Shown here: positions 10,926-26,000 of the stretch, piece by piece
How positions within the stretch are numbered: position 1 is the first letter of the stretch
Layout: each line of letters opens with the position of its first letter
Notes under the pieces: model-generated
The model's input: the letters and a program-made list of their open reading frames with translations, nothing else
Database searches by the model: none
What the model was told of the DNA's origin: nothing
Program-made: the position numbers and the translations under genes
DNA from: Ancistrus triradiatus
Taxonomy: Eukaryota; Chordata; Actinopteri; Siluriformes; Loricariidae
NCBI GenBank assembly: GCA_025084515.1
Contig: JAJAGP010002251.1
Location: 1-64,000 of the forward strand
DNA length: 64,000 bases
Direction: 5' to 3'

Positions 10926-11031
10926 CGCTTCTTAATGCGGCTGAACGCACACGAGTCCCTACAATTTACCGCTGCCGGCGCACTGTGGGGAGAAAGGGAC
11001 AGCGTGCTACTGTCTGCAACGCACCGCCATC
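10910..11031 (+). promoter_or_regulatory. ampd1: AMPD1 promoter-proximal region and 5'UTR (inferred)
   Basis: The sequence just before the AMPD1 start codon has several CpGs (GGCGCCGC, GCCGGCGC), unlike the AT-rich flanks. The transcription start is not defined and no convincing TATA box was seen. It is placed by position only. Confidence 0.4.
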
Positions 11032-11053
11032 ATGCCTAAGGTTCCAATGCCAG
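11032..11053 (+). CDS. ampd1: AMPD1 exon 1 coding part (MPKVPMP)
   Basis: The ATG at 11032 is followed by six codons and one base before the donor GTGAGT at 11054. The 22-nt coding length and phase equal those of mammalian AMPD1 exon 1, and MPKVPMP resembles mammalian MPLFKLP. The next confident exon is almost 15 kb away. No other ATG with matching phase is near. Confidence 0.7.
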
Positions 11054-14000
11054 GTGAGTATCTGGCTGTTCCACCCAGAAATGCGTTACATGCTGTACAA
11101 CATATTACAGTGGCTGTTTGTGTCTCATATTAAGCCATAAGCCTATTAAATGCTGCAGTTACTATAATTATTTGGATTGACTGGTTGTTTAAACTGACTA
11201 AGCATAACATCATACCAGTTAGATGATGTTTTTTATGGAAAGTCACTCAATAACATGAGGTGAAATGTCAGAACAAACTTCAAATGTATTGAAAATAGGA
11301 AAAGAGCTGTTGACCCAATACTTTCAGTTCTTCAATTTAACACAATGTAAATGTTTCTGCTTGTAAGAACTTCATGACTGGGAATTGTATGAGTTGCACA
11401 TAATGTTTTTCAATCATAGGGTGATTCCTGAATCCAAAATGCTTTGAGAAACCCTCAAATAAGATTGCATTATGTGTTTTATTTAGACTTTTCAGCTACT
11501 TTAAAAGAATACTGTGCTATTTACACCAGCTGCAGCACAGTGGTTGCTAGGAGCACTCATAATCCAGCAGCAGGCTGTCTCACAGGACACATTTCCTGTC
11601 ACTATTTTTACACTGCTATTTCATCACCTTGTACATATAACGACCACATTCATTTCATACACCGAAGCACAATGTAAAGAAATTCCATTCGAGAAAGCTC
11701 CAGCCAGTGTGCTTCATAGAATGACAATTCTCCAGAGCATGTCTTTTCACAAGTCATATACAGTCTCACTGTGTATGACCTGTGAAGAAATCCATCTGAT
11801 ACCTTGGACTTGGGATCCAAAAAAAGATGGCACGGGCAGGGTGATCCCAGCCACCTGCTGCAGGGTGCTCATGCTCTGTCGTGACTGACACTTTAATTCA
11901 CGACTGATGAAAAGGAGAACTTAAGTTCTAGTTACACTACGCTATCTGCTGAACATCCACTTTTAGTCTTGGACCATGTCCCACCTGAGCAACTGGTACT
12001 GATCAGTGGCCCTTACATAACCACTGTAGCAAACACCCTGTGCGATCCTGTTCAGATTACCAGGATTTCAAGACTAATTGAAGTGCTCTGATCCATATCC
12101 AAGTCATAATACAGTGGTATCTCGGTTCCAAAAGGCTTGTCGAGAACTGAAAACGATGAGTACATAGTACATTTTTCCCTTAAATAGTAATGTAAATTGA
12201 ATTAACCTGTTCCAGACCCCCAGAAAATCCACGAAGTCTAAGGCATTATATGCATCAATGGAGTTGTTGTACAGGTGCTCCCTGATTTACGATTGGGATA
12301 TGTTCCTGATAAAACCATCATAATTTTAATGCATCATGAGGAGTTTGATTGGTAGAGCATTGTATACTGTATCAAAGCAGAGATATGGAAAGGATACTAT
12401 GATAAGTAATTATAATTATGTTAATGTTTAAAGCACTTCCATTAATCGGGGGACAAAATCATTAACACAAAGCTTATTTTATAATAGTGTTGAAAAATCT
12501 CATGTAATTAAGTGAGTAATGGAATGAAAGTGAAAAGTAAAAGCAAAACACTTACTCTATTGATGAACTCCAGGCACTAGCATAGCTGCTAAGCTAACTG
12601 CTTTCGGTTGGCTCTTTTAAATTAACATTTTTGGGATTTATGGAGAATTATTTGCAATAACAATACAGTATTGAAAACACGATAATTAGTGGAGTTCTCT
12701 GAGCAAGGGATATTGTGAATCTGAAACACTGTGTAATGAATTATGACTCGTGAGTCATGAATCAAGTTTCGCCTGAAACGAGTTGTGTGGCTCGACTCTC
12801 AAGTAAGAAGAACCGAGACACATTTTTCTTGTCAAAAATGGGTGGAGAACCGAATTTCGACGAGTTCCGCTGTGGTTGAGAACCGAGGTACCACTGTAAT
12901 AAGTTGTAATTGATTTTCCATTAAAATATCGTGACACAGCAGGCAATATAAGGTTGAAAAGAATATATTTATTACTTTATAATCATTATTTAACATAATA
13001 TTCATCATGTCATGTCTGCTGCAGCATAAAATTTCACTGCAGTTACCAGATCGATACCTTTTCAATGAAAATTATTGATGATATTAGGTCATTTTATGAG
13101 AAACGGCATGGCCAAGCTGCTGTCTCGTGTGACAGTGTGTTAAATCTGCTGTCACACAAGTACTGAACAAAGCATATGAGGAAGCATCCAAAAATATTTC
13201 ACCGCCCTCACCTGTTCTTTGGAAGGTATGTAGAATTTTGGTGGTTTATGTGAACATCACCAGAAGCTGCTGACTCATATCAGCAAGGTTTTATGCGTTG
13301 CACTGCTACCTCACGATTAGATGATTAGATGATTGCATGTATGAGTCGGTGTACAGGTGTTCCTAAAAGTTCTTTAGAGTACATACAGTGGTGTGGAAAA
13401 GTCTGATTTCCTATTTTTTTTGCATGTTTGTCACATGTAAGTGTTTCGGAACATCAAACCAATTTAAATATTAGTCAAAGACAATACAAGTAAACACAAA
13501 ATGCAGTTTTTAAAAGAAGGTGTTTATTATTAAGGGGGAAAAATATCCAAACTACATGGCCCTGTGTGAAAAAGTGATTGCCCCCTAAACCTAATAACTG
13601 GTTGGGCCACCCTTAGCAGCAAGAACTGCAACCAAGCGTTAACCATAACTTGCAATGAGTCTTTTACAGCGTTGTGGAGGAATTCCACAATTCTTTGCAG
13701 AATTGTTGTAATTCAGCCACATCAGAGGGTTTTCGAGCATGAACGGCCTTTTCAAGGTCATTTTTAAGTCTCTCTCTTATGGTGGTGACATGAATACTGA
13801 CTTTAACTGAGGCAAGTGAGGCTGGATGTTGTTGTGGGGTCTTTTGTGACCTCTTGGATGAGTCATCGCTGGGCTCTTGGGGTAATTTTGGTCGGCCGGC
13901 CACTCCTGGGAAGGTTCACCACTGTTCCAGTGAACTCAGGTGTGATCATCCCCCCCCTCGTAACATAACCATGGTTCATCACACCTGAGTTCACTGTCTC

Positions 14001-17000
14001 TAGCCACACCCAGGCCTGATTATTGCCACACCTGTTCTCAATCAGGACATCACATAAATAGGACCTGCCTGACAAAGTGAAGTCCACCAAAAGATCCTTA
14101 AAAACTACACATGCCGAGATCCAAAGAAATTCAGCAACAATTTAGAAGAAAGTAACTGAGATCTGTCAGTCTGGAAAGGGTTATAAAGCCATTTCTAAAG
14201 CTTTGGGACTCCAGCGAACCACAGTGAGAGCCATTATCCACAAATGGCGATGGCATGGAACAGTGGTGAACCTTCCCAGGAGTGGCTGGCTGACCAAAAT
14301 TACCCCAAGAGGACAGCATTGACTCATCCAAGAGGTCACAAAAGACCCCACAACAACATCCAAAGAAGGGCAGGCCTCACTTGTCTCAGTTAAAGTTAGT
14401 ATTCATGTAGCCACCATAAGAAAGAAACTTAAAAATGACCTTAGAAAGGCCGTTCATGCTTGAAAACCCTCCAGTGTGGCTGAATTACAACAATTCTGCA
14501 AAGATGAGTGGCCAAAATTCCTCCACAACTCTGTAAAAGACTCATTGTAAGTTATCACAAATGCTTGGTTGCAGTTGTTGCTGCTAAGGATGGCCCACCC
14601 AGTTATTAGGTTTAGGGGCAATCACTTTTTCACACAGGGCCATGTAGGTTTGGATTTTTTTTCTCCCTTAGTAATAAACACCTTCATTTAAAAACTGCAT
14701 TTTGTGTTTACTTGTGTTGTCTTTGACTAATATTTAAATTGGTTTGATGTTTCGAAAGACTTGTGACAAACCTGCAAAAAAAATAGGAAATCAGGAAGGA
14801 GGCAAACACTTTTTCACACCACTGTACAGATGTTTGTGCAATGCATATTGTACACCCTCACTGTGTGACTGTGTAGAGAAATATATTCAAATGGTTTTTA
14901 TTAGCTAGGCTGGATGTGAAGGTGGTATCTCGTAGAAAGAATTTAGATAATGGTAAGTTATGGCGCACCTCTTCTGCACACTACAAATGAAATATCTTTG
15001 AAGGTGTGAAGGTCAGATGGGGATCATCTCTCTGTCACTTTAACAGCGGGCACATCTGCCAATCATGGTGCCAGCAAAAATTAGTGGATGGATTATGGGT
15101 GAAGTAGTGCTCTTCCATACAGGCATGCTCTCAAAGAAGCAGTTGGCTCCTGCAAGCTGGTACAGAGAAGGTCGTAGACCTGCAGCCCGCCTCCCTCAGC
15201 ACAGGTGTCTGCATACTACAGACAAGGAGAATTGGGCATAACGAAATTATGGAGATAAAGGAGGTTGTCATTGGTGGCTTAGTGATTCAGACTTTGGTGT
15301 ACTGATGATAAAGGTTTATGGTTCCAGCCTTTTTGGTCTCTTGAGCCAGAACATACCAGAAAACAGGCTAGGTAATGGCTTCACTAATGTTCCCTAGTAC
15401 ACCCCCCAAGTCAGGAAAAGTTGGAACAGTGTGGGAGAAGCAAATAAAGTGTTTCTTACTTTGACTTATTTCATTGCAGACAGTATGAACCCACGATGTT
15501 TCATGTTTTATTTGGTCATCTTCATTTCATTTGTTAATAAACATCCATTTCTGCATTTCAGTTAAGCGACACATTCTGAAAAAAGTTGAGACATTAAGCA
15601 TTTACTACTTGGTAATGTTGCTAAACACTTAAAAGATGTTTTGGCACCGGAAATACCAAGTGATTTAGTATTTCAGGTGTTATTTTGTCCCATTCTTCCT
15701 GCAAACTCATCTTAAGATGTGCAGCAGTACGGGCTCGTCAAATTTTCAAAATTCTCAGCACATTCTCTGTTGGGGACAGGTCAGGACTGCAGGTAGGCCA
15801 GTCTAGTACCCGTGCCATTTTTTTCATAGCCATGCCTTTGTAATGTGTGCAGCATGTGGTTTTGCATTGTTTTGTTGAAAAATGGATGGACGTCCCTGGA
15901 ATAGATGATGTCTTGCAGGCAGCATATGGTGATCTGGAATTCTGATTCGTCTGATCACAATATCCTACATTGCCCTAAAATGCCTCTGTCTCAACTTTTT
16001 TTTAATGTCTTGCAGGCCTGAAATGTACAGTGGGGCAAAAAGTATTTAGTCAGTCACTGATTGTGCAAGTTCTCCGACTTAGGAAGATGAGAGAGGCCTG
16101 TAATTTTCATCATAGGTACACTTCAACTATGAGCGACAAAATGAGAAAAAAAATCCAGGAAATCACATTGTAGGATTTTTAAAGAATTTAATTGTAAATC
16201 ATGGTGGAAAATAAGTATTTGGTCACCCACAAGCAAGCAAGATTTCTGGCTTTCACAGACCTGTAACAACTTATTTAAGAAGCTCTTCTGTCCTCCACTC
16301 GTTACCTGTATTAATGGCACCTGTTTGACCTCGTTATCTGTATAAAAGACACCTGTCCACAGCCTCAAACAGTCAGACAAGGTCCTGGAGTGGCCTAGCC
16401 AGTCTCCAGACCTCAGCCCCATAGAAAATTTGTGGAGGGAGTTGAAAGTCCGTGTTGCCCCAAAACATCACTGCTCTAGAGGAGATCTGCATGGAGGAAT
16501 GGGCCAAAATACCAGCTACAGTGTGTGCAAAACCTGGTGAAGGACTTATAGGAAACGTCTGACCTCATTGCCGTCATTGCCAACAAAGATTGTACAAAGT
16601 ATTGAGTTGAACAAATGTATTGACCAAATACTTATTTTCCACCATAATTTACAATTAAATTCTTTAAAAATCCTACAATGTGATTTCCTGGATTTTATTT
16701 TCTCATTTTGTCTCTCATAGTTGTACCATAGTTGTACTTTTTTGCCCCACTGTAAATGAAGTTGACCAGAAAAAACATGAAATATCTTAGGTTCATACTG
16801 TCTGCAATGAAATAAAGTCAAAGTAAAGGTAAAAAAGCACTGGTTTTGTTTCTTTTTTAATTATTATCTGCATTTTCCACAGTCCCAACTTTTTCTGATT
16901 TGGGGTTGTAGCACTACTGCCCCACGGTCATGGGTATCTAAAGTAAACCGTTAGGTAGTGGGACCAGAACCGACCCACTGCCTTGGTGGTACCCATTCCA

Positions 17001-20000
17001 ACACACTTGATCAGCTTGGATACATATTGACGCCCTTGTTGGATAACTTGGATTTGATGCAGCAGGGAAACTATCACAGAGCTGTGAGACTTCCACGAAC
17101 TGGAATTCCAAAGCTCTGCTCTCTCCACATGTGAGATGCATCTCTTGTGCATCTCTCCACATCATTTGGGGGATTCCCATTTATCAATTTTAGGAATCCC
17201 AAGTCCAGTTCTAACTTGGCTCATTGTCAGGCCTTTTAAGAGCTCATTCAGATCTGGTACAGTCAGAAAGAGAACCAAGTTTATTCTAAAAATGAGCAAA
17301 AGCTCCTGAAATAAGCTTTGTGTGAGCTAAATGATACAACCTGTGCACTAGCATCTTTTTCCTCCTTACCATAATAATTTCTTTGACAGAGACTGACCAG
17401 CAGAGCCACTTGAAAAAAGTTCCCACTGTGCATGACAGCTATAATCAGAGTCGACAGCTAGGACAGGAATTAGTTGCTGATGTCAGCAGGGTTTGATCTG
17501 TAGAGGGATTAAATAAATAGAAGCACTTCAGCTGAGAGAAAGCTGACAGGCTTACACCAGCCCACACGCCAGTCCCAGGAAAAGTGAGTGCAAGAAAAGT
17601 GCATGTCTAAAGGAGGTGGTTCTCAAACTGTGGCTCAGTTAACCTCAGTGTTTACAGCTTTGAGTTTAATGGATGTGTGCAGTCTGTGAGAGAATATAAG
17701 CCCAGTTTGTAAAAGCCTGAGAACTTTTGGAATAAATCAAATGAAATGTGTTATTGGCTGCATTACTAAAATATGCTACAATTATTATTTCTTTTTCCTT
17801 TACTCAAGTGAAACAAAGGCCAATTCCCCGTCAGCATTTCTCCTGTCTGAGAGGGTAAAGGCTAACAACAGCTTCCTTTCAAATCATGTTCGCTAGCAGC
17901 CACCATACCGTACTGTGCAAAATCCACCACTAGGTTAGATATATTCTTTGTTTAGCAATGGTATGATGACCATAGATAAATTATTTCCCAGTCTGTTTAT
18001 TAGAATACAACCAGAATATACAGAAAAAAATTGTATGCAGTATAAAAAAAACTGAAACAACTCAGGAATTTTAGAACGAGAAAAAGTGGTTTATAGGCTA
18101 TGGTAGCACCATCATGTGGCTTCATCTTCAGGCCAAGATGACCCTTCTACAGTCTGAGAAGAAGCTTGATCAGGGAATTGTCTTTTGTAACGAATAAACA
18201 GCAAAGAAGAAACACACATCTCAGATGGGGAACAGGATGAAAAGCTAAGATATGCTAAATCTCACAAAGAGCAAATCCAAGTTTGGAATTTTTTGGGTCT
18301 ACTATGTTATATATGGTCATTATACCATTGCTAAACCAATTATAAAAAACTAATGGTTACCTAAGATTTCTGACAGTACTGTATCTTTCAATGGACTGAG
18401 GATAGAACTGGCTCAGAGATGCCCACCATTGACTAATGTTGCTCTGATTAACAAAGGTCCAAAATGCCATCTTACCCTTCCACCCAAAATGAGGTTTATC
18501 AATATCTCAAAATCAAGATCTTGAGTAGAATTGTTATTATTCCATTCTCCAGACACATCACCCTTTGTTCATGACTTTTGAGCATTCATTATGTGCTTGT
18601 TTAGAAACATTTAAATGCTCTACTGTTCAATTTCAGACCTGGGCTGCTCCCAAACTGGGTATTTTGGAGGTTGTCCTGCTCTAATGTATCCAATTCATAA
18701 ACTGTACAAGCTCAATCAGGTGCATAAGAAACAACTAAAGACGACTCGGGAGCAATAATTTGGACTGATTGTCCCAATATGCATCTCACTTTTCATTTGC
18801 TCCTTCTTTTATGACCTGTCCCCTGTGTGATGGGAATATTGGCTAAACAAAGAGGAGGGAAAGCGTAAGTATCGGGAATTATATTCAATTCCAAGGAATG
18901 GGCATATGTGGAAAACAAGCATGTACTGGGTGGATAAATGCACCAAGCTCAAGAGGCTGGGGTTGGGGCTTGGGATATATTGTGGGTTAAGGGTGGAAGA
19001 GGGCTTTTTGTAAGGCAGATGGACTTAAGGTGTGGAGTGTGCCCTCTAGTGGAGAAGTGTGTTTTCCATTTTTATTACTTTCCACCTGTAATGGGCTCAA
19101 CCCAATGCAAGCATTGAACGAGTCTAAACTATACCATTTTGTGACTCTGTAGTCCAGGAATTATTCTGCTTCATTGTTTTATATGGGCCTGTGGTGACAC
19201 AGTGGATAAGGTACTGGATTATGGACCACAAAATCTTGGGTTCCAAACCCAGACTGACCCACTTTTACAATTGGCCAAGGATATTAATTCACAATTACTT
19301 TGACTATTCATTGTACGATTGTATCATGTGTCATCACAAATGACTAAACGGAAACAGCAATATTTGTGGCTTGGGTGGAGCACATTGTGGAGAGCAAACT
19401 GACGAATAAATGGGTCTCTGTCTTGTGGAAGCATGACAAGAAATGCTTCCAGCAAGTCCTTATTACCAGATGTTATGTTGTCATTATGAGATAGTATATC
19501 ATAAAAACGTCAGGTCATAATTCTGAGTTTATCTTGTTATTACGAGTTAAGTGACATAGAGCTTTGTGTTCCTACTAGTAAGCATCTCATCACTTTGTAA
19601 GGGTGATGACAAATCATAAAACGACATGCTTTCTTGTAATAACGCGATATCTCATCTCATAATTATGGCATCATTTTTCAGTATCTCATAATGTCATACT
19701 GTCTCATAATAACAGGATATCTTGTTGGCTGTAACAAGCTTTCGTATTGATTAAAGATCATTTGCCATGCTTTCTCTTTCCATGTTTCTTTGTATGAAAT
19801 ACAACCCCAACTCAGAATAAAGTTGGGACAGTATGGAAATGAAAAAATATTTAATAAATGTAATGATTCTTACCTTTACTTTGCCTTTATTTCATTACAG
19901 ACAGTATGAACCCAAGATTTTTCATGTGTCGTCTGGTCAACGTCATTTAATTTAATAATATAGCATCCATTTCTGCATTCCAGGCTTGCAACACATTCCA

Positions 20001-23000
20001 AAGTTGGGACGGTAAAGCATTTACCACTTTGTAATGTTGCCATTCCATTTCACAACTCCTGAAAGACGTTTTGGCACCAAGTATACCAAAAATGAAGTGT
20101 TTCAGGTGTTATTTTGTCCCATTTTTCCTGCAAACACGTCTGAAGATGTACATTTACATTATTTAGCAGACACCCTTATCCAGAGCGACTTACTTGCTCA
20201 AGGACCCAACAGTGGCAGGTTTTTGTCAGATGTGGGATTTGAACTGTGGACCTTCTGTTCCAGAGGCCAGTACCTTAACCGCTAGACTACCGCAGTCCCC
20301 AAAGATGTACAACCGTACAGGATCTCGTCGCATTTTTCGTTTCAAAATTCTCCACACATTCTCTATTGGGGACAGGTCAGGACCCGTACCCTCTTCTTCC
20401 ACAGCAATGCTATAGTAATATGTGCAGCATTTGGTTTTGCATTGTCTCATGGTCCTTTTCTTCCAAGAAAGATCTGAAATACTGATTCGTCTGACCACAA
20501 TACACATTTCCACTGTGTGATGGTCCATCCCAGAATCCACCAAGCCGAGAAAAGTCAACCTTGCTACTGGGCATGGTTAACCTAAGGCTTCTTTTTTGCA
20601 CAGTAACATTTTAAGTGGCGTTTGTGAATGTAACTCTATATTGTAGCGCTTGAAAAAAGTTTGCCAAAGTAATCCCTTGGCCATATGGTTCTATCAGCTA
20701 CTGAGAAATGACGGTTCATAATGCAGTGCCGTCTGAGGGATGGATGTCTATTAATAAATGAGATATCTTGGGTTCATACTGTCTGCAAGGAAATAAAAGT
20801 CAAAGTAAATGCAAGAAGCATTCCATTTTATTTTTATTTGCATTTTCTATATATCCACACTTTTTCTGACTTGAGGTTGTAGCTGGAATTACTTTCCATA
20901 ATTGCCATTAATTAGCAGTTTAAGATTTTTAGTAAGCCATGGTAGCTACATTTGTATAGAATCCGATGGTGTGTGTGGACCTCTTAATTCTTTTGAATGT
21001 CCAAATGTTTTTGATTATAGCATTTCCTGTACAAACCTTGATTGCACGGGCCCTTTTAACTAATACAGTAGTTAATAACAGTAACAATAACCTTAATAAC
21101 AGTGTCAGTCCTGTCAGGTAAGGAATCCAGCAATGGCTTGAGATATTGTCAGTTTTAACCCCATGTTCCACTAAAAATTTCAACACTTAGTTTTGATTGT
21201 TAGTATTCCACAAGGTTATATTGCATATATATTCATATTTCCACACACTTATTTTTTTTATTTAGTATCCTACAAATGTAAATTACTTACACTCATACAT
21301 TCATATCTCCACACATCTTAGAGAGCATATAAGCAGTAAACATGTGTACATAATTTATATAAACTGATTGAAATAAGCTCCCTGAACAAAAACAAATGTA
21401 TCTCATGATATTTCTTACTGTTGGTCACACAACTGCTAAACATCAGCATGCCATATGTTGTGGTTTGGGTGTTGGTATGCTGGTCAATTAGCAAGACCAC
21501 ATGAGCTCCATGTTCCATGTCAGATTTAGCTGGTGAACTCAAATGGTCTTGCTGGTAAAGCTGTTTTTGAGGGGCTTTCTTGGATTGTTTTTTTTTATAG
21601 GGGGTCCACTCCTCTTAACTATGCCAATCCAGTCAGGGAAGGATTGCACCTTGAGGTATTTCCTCTCGGTTTTAAACCACTCATGCAAACTGGGTGCAAT
21701 TCAGAAAGTGATTGTGGTTGTCTACAGTAGTGTGCAAAAGTCTTAGGCCACCATTAGATTTGTCTTGGTGATGGTTTAATGACCATGTATAACATTGTGT
21801 CAAGAATTCGACCAAATGGTCACGCCACAATACTCTTTTCCACTGATCTTCATTCCAATCTTTGTGAGCTTTAGCATATCTTAACCTTTTCACCCTGTTT
21901 CCCTTCTGTAAAAGTTGTCTCTTAGCTGCTACCCTTCCATAAAGACCATTCCTGATCAAGCTTCTTTGGACTGTAGAAGGGTCCACTTGGCCTCCCGATG
22001 AAGCTGCCAGATGCTGCTATTGCTCTCACCAAAGCCTACAGAAGTTGCTTTTTCTGAGACTGAGAAAGAATTATATATAGTCAAATATACCATTGATAAA
22101 ACGATGATATAGCTAATCTAATGAAGAAGACTTTTGCACAGTATTGTAAACAGTATCAGATTTTCACTTATACAGTGAAATAATCATGAAGGTTTTAAAT
22201 GGGCTTAAGATCAAATGATTTGCCTCAGCAGTCATGGTGTCCAAAATCTGGCAGTTTTCTTTGACATATCCTGATTATCATCCCAAAAGAAACAGTGCTT
22301 AGGTGACAAACTGGTCTTTTGTGCTGGGGGTTACTTCTGTTAGTTTCATCATCTTTCTGTAAGTAACCTACCTGTATTTTTCGGACCATAAGACGCACTT
22401 AAAATCCCTTAAAATGCGGTGCGTCTAATGTATGAATTAATTCTGGTGTTGCTTTCTGACCTAGAACCGATTGTAGAGGGTACACTCATAAATCTGTCAA
22501 AATGTTTTAGCAGGGCCGTGGTAAGTTACGAAGCTTACAGCAACCGTAGTTAAGAGCGCATCGCGGAGTAATACGATCTGTGCATTTATTCATTCATTCA
22601 TTTTCGAAGCGGATTTCAAACTCGGCGCTGTCAGTCACACAGTACAACACGGAAATAGAGCAGCTGAGAGAGAATTCAACATTAACGAATCAATGATACG
22701 GAAAAGAAGACCAAACTGAGTTTCCGAGGGAACTTAAGAGTTTTGTTGCATTTAATGCGTCTTATAACCCGGTGCGCTTTATGAATGAAAATAGACCCGT
22801 TAGCAGCCGATCATTGACATCGCGCCTTATAACCCGGTGCGCTTTATAGTCCGGAAAATACGGTACTCGACTGGCAGAGCTCAGCTTTGTTTTAAATTAA
22901 GCACCGGCTTTCTCGTGAGCCTGACTACGATTAAGCATATAAGACAATGAATGAATGAATGAATGAATGAATGTCTGTTAGTCGGTGCGAAAAACCGAAA

Positions 23001-26000
23001 GAAACTATCGGTACTTCTGACTGATGACGCCCTGCTTCCAAATTAAGTTATTTTATTACTATCACACAGGAGCAACCACACCTGTGAAAGTCATCACTTG
23101 GTTTACAAAGTGTTACCGATGAAATTTTGTTAAAAGTAAAAGATAACGAGGGACGGACAACACATAACACAGCGACTAAATAAAGACCAGCAACCGTGCC
23201 TAAGAGTGAAAGTGGATCATACCATTTGTGCAGTAAGGGGGGCTGCTGTATTTTTGTTGTTAAAATGTTATATTTAATCCATATATTTTCAGTGGATTAA
23301 AGATCCAAAACACAGACAAACCTACGTTTTAAAAAAACAACAATAAAAATGACTTTTTAGTCTTATTTTAGGGTTGCTGGGAGTAAAAAGACACTGCTTT
23401 TATGGAACACTGGAATATTTTTTTTGTCTGGGGAGCTTAATAAATAAATAATATCTAAAATGAATAATTAAAATTAAATAACATAAATGAAATTACTTCA
23501 GCCCAGGTAACAATGTACTGTGAATTTTCATAGTAAACCTGTGAATTGCTTGACAGTTTTAATGTGACGTTTCACAGTTTGACCATGAAGTTCACAGTTG
23601 TACTATGAATTTTTGATGGTAATTTGGCCACTTCATGGTTCTACTGTCAAATTTCATTGTACAACTGTAAACTTGGTGGACTATGAACTGACCATGAATT
23701 ATTTCACAGTTGTACTATGAATTTTGGTGGTAATTTGGCTACTTCATGGTTCTACTGCCAAATTTCACAAGTACACTTTTTCCTGGGAGTGACCAAAGAT
23801 GTTCTAATAAATCTTTATAAAGCTCTCAAACACTATATTAATCTCTGAATAGGATTTGAGTCCATTTGGTCCTCCATTGCATTTTGGATCTACTTGCTTC
23901 ATCTCAATCTTAGAAGCTCATCATACTTGTTTACATTAATTTGAACTGACATTAATAATGATATTTGCATGCTGTTCCTACGTATGTGGTATTAACACTC
24001 CTTCCCTCACTTTCCTTCCCCCTTTTCATCCTGACTGATGGATCGTGTGTTTACTTCTGGGCAAACACTTATTCAGCTGCGAGTAAGTAACCTCACTTTG
24101 TGCTTGACCAAGCCATTGCATCTTCTTGTTGGAAGCCAAGCTTCTGTCCATTAAACTTTCTTTCATTTATTTACGTAACAAATGAATAAATGGGGTGCCC
24201 CAGCGGAGCAGTAGCAACACGTAACTGGCCAGTGAATTCTAGGATAGGTTTTAGACCCCACTGACCATAATAAGTGGGTTTAAAAAAGAATTTAAAAATA
24301 ATACAACCCCAAATCGTGAATTTGAATGTAAAGTGTTCTTTACATTGAGTTTTGCAGACAGTATGAGCCCAAAATATTTGTTTCAGGTCAACTTTATGTC
24401 ATTTGTTAATAAACATCCATTGCTGCATTTCAGGCCTGCAACACGTTCCAAAAAAGTTGGGATGGGGACAATTTAGGGCTAGAATTGGGGGGTAAAAAAT
24501 AACTAAGTAATGACATGATTTCATACACGTGATTGTAATCATGATTTGGTGCAAAAGCAGTATCCACAAAAGGCTGAGTAAGGTTTGAAAAAGTATTCCC
24601 TTGCCCATGTGGTTCTATCAGCTACTAATGAATGACAGTTCTTGCACCCTTGCAAGTCTAAAATGCCCATCCAGATTCTTTCAATCATTTAATGATATTA
24701 TGTATCATAGAGGAAGAAGTATGTGAATCCCTTCCAATCTTTCTTTGCGGTTCATTGTTTTTAAACATTGCAATATTTTTCTCATGTATTTGTTGACTGG
24801 AGATCCTCTATCCAGCTATGCTAATCAAAGACTCGGCCTTTCATGTATGTTGCTTTTGTACCAAATCATGATTATAATCACCTGTTGACATCACCTGTTA
24901 GATTTTTTTTACCTCAATACTAGCCCTAAACTGCCCCATCCCAACTTTTTTGGATTGTGTTGCAGGCCTGAAATGCAGGAATGGATGTTTATTAACAAAT
25001 GAAATCAAGTTGACCAGAAAAAACATGACATATCTTGGGTTGTCTGCAATGAAATAAACGTTAAATGTAAAAGCACAGCATTTTTTATTTGCATTTTCCC
25101 TACCATCCCAAATTGATCTGATTTGAGGTTGCAAATAGCATGGTTTTTGGGCTTCAGTGTGTAGCTGAAGTGCATGAGAATCCGTTTCAGCTTGCATCCT
25201 TTAAAGAGACTGGGGTACATTGTAATGTCCAAGCATTTGTACACAATTATTGTGATGTTGCTGTAAATGAATGGACTGTCAAAGAAAAACAAAAAACTTC
25301 TTACCCTAAATGTGGGTGACTAGTCGTTGCGTCTTTGCATGATTGGTGTTTTTCCAAACCATTCTTTTAAGATTTGAGCTGTAAACAGGCCCACATGCTG
25401 TAAAGTACTCCTATGCATGCTTATGACGAAGCACTTTCTGCCAGAGACACTCAAGACCAGCTGTCAATGTTCTGGCTTCACCATGGCATCCTACTGGCCC
25501 ATCATCTGTGTGCAGTTGCTGAGATTAATGTCAATGAACCAATAGTATGATGATGAAGAGCATATGTCATGTAGCTGCTTTTAAACCTCAGTGAACTCTT
25601 GCACGAGAGGGTGTAGCTACAGTTTATGTGTTATTATGCTTCGTGGCCCTGTTATGTCCTTATTTTGCTTTGAAGAAGAATAATGTCTTCAGCCTGTCCT
25701 TCACCCTTCATTTTCGCCAGTGTGGTCCCGGTCCTCGGGGCTGTGGAATATAAACAACAGTTTTTTTTTTTTAAACCGATGTTTTTACGCACGTGTGCTT
25801 TTCAATAGAAACTGACGATCGCATGCGTGCGTTCGCTGAGAAGGTGTTCGCCTCTGAGACCAAAGATGAAGACGTCCGTGAGGAGATCTCCTTGTTTGGG
25901 GTGGCCGAATGCCCCATTCTCAACCAGGAGATGGCACACCATGTAACCATGGATGACGACATTGAAAGACGGTGAGAAAGACTTCCAAGATGTAGTCCAA

